Source: Pantoea sp. SOD02 (GTDB taxonomy: Bacteria > Pseudomonadota > Gammaproteobacteria > Enterobacterales > Enterobacteriaceae). Taken from it: DNA of 64,000 bases. Positions 60,686 through 64,000 of this stretch are shown here, piece after piece. The notes below the pieces were generated by a model. It ran no database searches. It worked only from the letters and a program-made list of their open reading frames with translations, and was not told where the DNA came from. The translations under genes were made by a program, and so were the position numbers. Positions within the stretch are counted from its first letter, which is position 1; every line of letters starts with the position of its first letter. Where the stretch lies: positions 862,845 through 926,844 of the forward strand of contig NZ_CP102605.1 of assembly GCF_024707505.1 (NCBI RefSeq), in the 5' to 3' direction.

Positions 60686-61960
60686 TTATTTATGGCTGTC
60701 AGCAGTTGCTGAATTATCGAAAGCGGTAAGTTCATCGCTGCGTTTTTTGCCGTCACGGAACAGGACGATAAAGGCGATGGTGATCATTACGATCATCACG
60801 CTGCCAAACATCCACATGCCGGCCCAGTTGAAAGTCTGCCCGTTGCGCGGTTGGTCGTAGGCGAACATTTCCTGCATCAGGTAGCCACCAAGGCGGTAAC
60901 CGAGCAGGCTGCCGATGCCCTGACAGGCCAGTGTGATCAGCCCTTGCGCGGCATTACGCATCGCCACTGGCGCTTTCTTATCTACGTAGATGTAAGCGGT
61001 GATGAAATAGAAATCGTAGCTGACGCCATGCAGCAGAATGCCCATGAACAGCAAGCCATACGTCAGCATGTTTTGATCGCCGCCGAACACGAAGAACACG
61101 TAGCGCAACGCGGCGGTGGTTAATCCCAGCAGCAGCACTTTGCCGATGCCAAAGCGTTTAATGAAGAACGGCAGCGCCAGCAGGAAGAAGATTTCCGAAA
61201 CCTGGCCAAGTGTCATCCAGCCGGTGGCATGCGGCAAGCCGACTTCCGTCAGGTAGCCTTCGGCAAAGATGTAATAAAACGCCAGCGGCATGCTGAACAG
61301 GAAGGAGCAGACGAAGAATACGAGGAAGCTGCGATCCTTTAGCAGATGCAGCGCATCCAGGCCAAGCGCTACGCGCAGGCTGAATTTGCCGGTGCTTTTC
61401 GGCTCGGTCGCGGGTAACGTCAGGGCAAAAATGCCGAGCAACAGCGAGCTTGCTGCGGTGATCAATAACGGTACGTTGCTGGCTGAAATATCGCCATAGC
61501 CCAGCAGCGGCGGAAGGAAGCCACAAACGATGCCGGACGCGATCCAGCCAAGTGTGCCCATGACGCGAATGCGCGGGTAATCACGCTCCACATCAGCAAC
61601 GTGTGAAAACGCGATGCTGTTGGTTAAGGCGATGGTTGGCATGTAAGTGAGCGCATACAGCAACAACAGCGGGAAGAAGCCGCCGAAGTGTGTTTGCTGG
61701 GCTGCGAAGAACATCAGAATGGATCCGACGATGGTGAGTAGCGACAACACTTTTTGCGCCTGGAAGAAGCGATCGGCCAGCGATCCGACAAGGATCGGCG
61801 ACAGGATGGCGGCTATTGAAGTACAGGCGTAGCACCAGGCGATCTCAACTGGCGAGAAGCCGTTTTTGCTGAGAAATGCCCAGAGCGGTACAAACCATGC
61901 GCCCCAGATAAACCACTCAAGAAACATCATGAACGACAGTTTTGGGATTGTTGTTTTCAT
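60686..61960 (-). CDS. yegT: Nucleoside:H+ symporter-family MFS transporter, YegT-like
   Basis: 424 residues with 12 membrane segments; FMMFLEWFIWGAWFVPLWAF at the start and WAGMWMFGSVMIVMITIAFI near the end. The NupG/XapB/YegT-family opening 'FLEWFIWGAW' is present. It takes in a nucleoside-like compound with protons. First gene of the yegT-yegU-yegV unit (11-base gap to yegU). Confidence 0.9.
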   Translation of the reverse strand: MKTTIPKLSFMMFLEWFIWGAWFVPLWAFLSKNGFSPVEIAWCYACTSIAAILSPILVGSLADRFFQAQKVLSLLTIVGSILMFFAAQQTHFGGFFPLLLLYALTYMPTIALTNSIAFSHVADVERDYPRIRVMGTLGWIASGIVCGFLPPLLGYGDISASNVPLLITAASSLLLGIFALTLPATEPKSTGKFSLRVALGLDALHLLKDRSFLVFFVCSFLFSMPLAFYYIFAEGYLTEVGLPHATGWMTLGQVSEIFFLLALPFFIKRFGIGKVLLLGLTTAALRYVFFVFGGDQNMLTYGLLFMGILLHGVSYDFYFITAYIYVDKKAPVAMRNAAQGLITLACQGIGSLLGYRLGGYLMQEMFAYDQPRNGQTFNWAGMWMFGSVMIVMITIAFIVLFRDGKKRSDELTAFDNSATADSHK

Positions 61961-62115
61961 TTAAAAGGACTCCCCGGTGTAGGTGGGGCCAATCTAACAC
62001 CAGTAATAATACCTTTATAATACCATTGGTGGATTTTTTGAACTCGTCCACAACATTTTAACCGATGTGCAACGGTTTGAGGCGGGAGGTAACTAGATGC
62101 GGTGGATATGAATGA

Positions 62116-62134
62116 GGGCGCGAATAACGCGCCC
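62116..62134. terminator. Hairpin after the succinate-semialdehyde dehydrogenase gene
   Basis: GGGCGCG-AATAA-CGCGCCC, 9 bases beyond the minus-strand stop; only a weak T-rich stretch follows on that strand. The gap 61961-62115 otherwise shows nothing. Confidence 0.5.
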
Positions 62135-62142
62135 GGTAATAG

Positions 62143-63519
62143 TTAGCGGCGGTTTTTCCATACCGTCTGAATGTTGCAGAATTCGTGGACACCAAAGCTC
62201 GACAGTTCACGACCATAGCCGCTTTTCTTAACGCCACCAATCGCAACCCGCGGATCGGACGCGCCATTGCCGTTGATAAACACCGCGCCGGTTTCCAGTT
62301 TCTCCGCCAGTTCGTTGGCCAGCGCTTCATTGCCGCTCCACACTGTTGCACTGAGGCCGAATTCGCTGTCGTTAGCCAGCTCAAGGGCGTGTTGTGCATC
62401 GCGAGCGACGGTGATTGCAGCAACCGGACCAAAGATTTCCTGCTGGAAAGCGGTCATGGCTGGTGTGACATCAGCGAGGATCGTTGGGGCGTAATAGTTG
62501 CCTGGGCCGTCGATCTTATGGCCGCCTAATACCAGACGGGCGCCTTCCTTGATGGTCTGCTGCACCTGATTATCCAGCTCATCACGCAGATCGTAACGCG
62601 CCATAGGGCCGATGTAAGTTTCTTCTGCCAAAGGATCGCCGATCCTCAATGCCTGCACCGCTGCGCTGAAACGCGCCTCAAACGCTTCTGCGACGCTTTC
62701 TTCAATGATGAAGCGCTTGGCTGCCATGCAGACCTGTCCGGTGTTCTGGTAGCGTCCTGTGACCGCTGAGGCCACTGCAGCATCAAGGTCTGCATCCGCC
62801 AGCACAATGAAAGGATCCGCGCCGCCCAGTTCCAGCACGGTTTTTTTCAATACTGCACCGGCTTGCGCTGCAATAGCTCCGCCTGCACGCACGCTGCCGG
62901 TTACCGCTACAGCCGCAATACGCGGATCTTTGATTGCTGTCGAAACGCCATCGTTATCGACGTTGATCACGGTAAAGCCGCCTTTAGGCAGATCGGTGGC
63001 GTCAAACAGTGACGACATCAGGTTGGCGGATCCCATTACGCTTGGTGCATGTTTCAGTACATAGGTATTACCCGCCAGCAACATGCTGACTGCGCCGCGC
63101 AGAACCTGCCAGTAAGGGAAGTTCCATGGCATCACTGCAAGGATCACGCCGAGCGGGCGAAACGATTGCCACGCTTGCTGGTTTTCCACCAGCGTGGGTT
63201 TGTCGGCAAGGATCGCTGGGCCGTGTTCTGCATACCAGTCGCAGAGATTGGCGCATTTCAGTACTTCAGCACGTGCCTGAGCGATAGGCTTGCCCATTTC
63301 CAGCGTAGCCATAGTTGCCAGCTCATCCTGACGTTGGCGAATCTGTTCAGCCAATTGACGCAGCACTTTGACTCGTTGCGGCATTGTCGTATAGCGCCAC
63401 TCTGCGAAGGCATCAGCACTTTGCTGCAATGCGGCTTCCAGCTCGGCTGCGCTCTGCAGCGGATAGGTCGCGAGAATTTCGCCAGTAGTAGGGTTGCGGG
63501 AAATAACGTTGTCAGTCAT
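62143..63519 (-). CDS. sad: NAD-dependent succinate-semialdehyde dehydrogenase, Sad/YneI-type
   Basis: 458 residues from the ATG at 63517-63519 (GAGGA 8 bases ahead; the frame is open to 63555). Aldehyde-dehydrogenase motifs: VMPWNFPYWQVLRGAVSMLL, VTGSVRAGGAIAAQ, catalytic Glu in VLELGGADPFIVL and catalytic Cys in YQNTGQVCMAAKRFI. Several stretches follow E. coli Sad (YneI) closely, e.g. NLCDWYAEHGPAIL and GRELSSFGVHEFCNIQTVWK. It oxidises succinate semialdehyde to succinate, in putrescine/GABA breakdown. Confidence 0.92.
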   Translation of the reverse strand: MTDNVISRNPTTGEILATYPLQSAAELEAALQQSADAFAEWRYTTMPQRVKVLRQLAEQIRQRQDELATMATLEMGKPIAQARAEVLKCANLCDWYAEHGPAILADKPTLVENQQAWQSFRPLGVILAVMPWNFPYWQVLRGAVSMLLAGNTYVLKHAPSVMGSANLMSSLFDATDLPKGGFTVINVDNDGVSTAIKDPRIAAVAVTGSVRAGGAIAAQAGAVLKKTVLELGGADPFIVLADADLDAAVASAVTGRYQNTGQVCMAAKRFIIEESVAEAFEARFSAAVQALRIGDPLAEETYIGPMARYDLRDELDNQVQQTIKEGARLVLGGHKIDGPGNYYAPTILADVTPAMTAFQQEIFGPVAAITVARDAQHALELANDSEFGLSATVWSGNEALANELAEKLETGAVFINGNGASDPRVAIGGVKKSGYGRELSSFGVHEFCNIQTVWKNRR

Positions 63520-63760
63520 GAAAGATGTCCTCGTCATAAGTGATGTGATGTTCAATGGTGCTTACCTTACGCCGGGTGGAGGTTTCTTAAAAATGAATAA
63601 TAATGAGGAAGTTGTTCATTTATGGAGAATTATAAGGATCCTGGTCGCATATAACTGATTATTTGGTGGGATCGAATAGGATGTCATCGCGATGCGGTTG
63701 TTTTAAACGTTTTGCGTGTCCAAAGCCGCTTCAGTCCTGGCGTTATTAAGTTATACAGTG

Positions 63761-63982
63761 AATAGATCTTAAAGAAAGATCATATAGAGATCTTAAAGAG
63801 ATCCTAAGAGATCCCCGATCGTCGCAGGCCGCACCCCACAAGGGCTCAGAAGGTGATCGCGTTCACTATAATGAGTAAAGTGTTCACTGGAGTCAGTAGT
63901 TTATTCACTATAGAGAGTAGAATGTTCACTATAAACAGTGTTAATGTTCACTGTAATCAGAAAACGACCCTTTTCATCCACA
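63761..63982. other. Plasmid replication origin: GATC heptamers, iterons, DnaA-box-like site
   Basis: Seven GATC sites lie at 63765-63855, five of them in AGATC heptamers (63764, 63777, 63788, 63799, 63809) spaced 13, 11, 11 and 10 bases. Then five iterons with the core (G/A)TTCACT start at 63861, 63882, 63903, 63924 and 63946 (period 21-22 bases), three of them reading TTCACTATA. A DnaA-box-like TCATCCACA is at 63974-63982 (one mismatch to TTATCCACA). This order (heptamers, iterons) recalls P1/RepFIB-type oriR. The rep gene would lie beyond the window. The earlier part of this gap, 63520-63760, holds no gene I can support. Confidence 0.85.
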
Positions 63983-64000
63983 GAATGAAGATCTCAGGCT

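Noticed and set aside
63761..63855. CRISPR-like short repeats
   Set aside because: Repeats are 7-mers around GATC with 10-13-base spacing, fitting an origin and not a CRISPR array; no cas genes are present.
1..64000. Insertion sequences, prophage genes, tRNA or rRNA genes
   Set aside because: No transposase, integrase, phage structural genes, cloverleaf sequences or rRNA segments could be seen.

Overview
The window looks like part of a large accessory replicon of an enterobacterium in the Pantoea/Erwinia group, most likely a Pantoea large plasmid of the LPP-1 type (an inference from content, not a database match). Three things point there. There is a complete zeaxanthin-glucoside carotenoid cluster (crtE-X-Y-I-B with convergent crtZ). 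Most other genes are optional catabolic, transport and redox genes of enterobacterial type, with no rRNA, tRNA or core housekeeping operons. At the right edge (63761-63982) there is an iteron-type plasmid origin: five TTCACT-containing iterons at a 21-22 bp period, a dense run of GATC heptamers and a DnaA-box-like site. The rep gene is presumably just past the window end.

Layout. 1-5.7 kb: end of a GNAT gene, a Gfo/Idh/MocA oxidoreductase, a trehalose-6-phosphate-synthase-like protein that has lost its known substrate-binding residues, a DAO-type flavoenzyme and a D-2-hydroxyacid dehydrogenase. 5.9-12.1 kb: the crt cluster, built from overlapping genes. 12.2-12.7 kb: toxin-antitoxin debris (an orphan RelB/DinJ-like antitoxin and a CcdA-like tail). 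12.8-18.9 kb: a CynX-like MFS exporter with ArsR regulator, then a sugar/polyol catabolic locus (two xylose-isomerase-like TIM-barrel proteins and a Gfo/Idh/MocA dehydrogenase) with a LacI regulator and three strong palindromic operator candidates. 19-22.9 kb: a three-subunit membrane-bound GMC dehydrogenase (gamma subunit, flavoprotein, triheme cytochrome c) for periplasmic oxidation of sugars or sugar acids. 22.9-27.6 kb: a UPF0303 protein, a cupin, glutaminase, and a His/Met-rich DUF2946 plus PepSY protein pair suggestive of copper.

27.6-35.4 kb: two tandem zinc alcohol dehydrogenases about 84% identical, a small unknown, a DsbA-like protein, a ModA/ModB-like binding protein and permease with no ATPase, and a secreted HbpS/GlcG-like protein beside a two-component system. 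35.6-41.9 kb: a polar amino-acid ABC importer with an M20 amidohydrolase, then a LysR regulator divergent from an SDR with an abnormal active site. 42-48.2 kb: a small membrane protein, AraC/SDR pair, isonitrile-hydratase-like protein, CorA-like channel, GNAT genes (one a 5'-truncated remnant), and AzlCD exporter with XRE-cupin regulator. 48.2-54.6 kb: a HigBA-like toxin-antitoxin pair with a doubled operator motif, a phosphinothricin-type acetyltransferase, a peptide/nickel-type ABC importer with fused ATPases and a Zur-like palindrome upstream, and a 4-oxalocrotonate-type tautomerase. 54.7-57.7 kb: an HscC-type Hsp70 with a J-like partner lacking HPD. 57.9-62 kb: a yegW-yegV-yegU-yegT block. 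62.1-63.5 kb: a Sad-type succinate semialdehyde dehydrogenase.

Two themes run through the window. One is a family of short intergenic palindromes in two sequence types that share one CTACG tail, with about a dozen copies. The other is recurring decay or divergence of once-typical genes. I saw no CRISPR array, prophage, intact insertion sequence or obvious new defence system. The best candidates for undescribed biology are the palindrome family, the HbpS-like/two-component trio, the probable trehalose-phosphate-synthase pseudoenzyme, and the SBP/permease pair without an ATPase.
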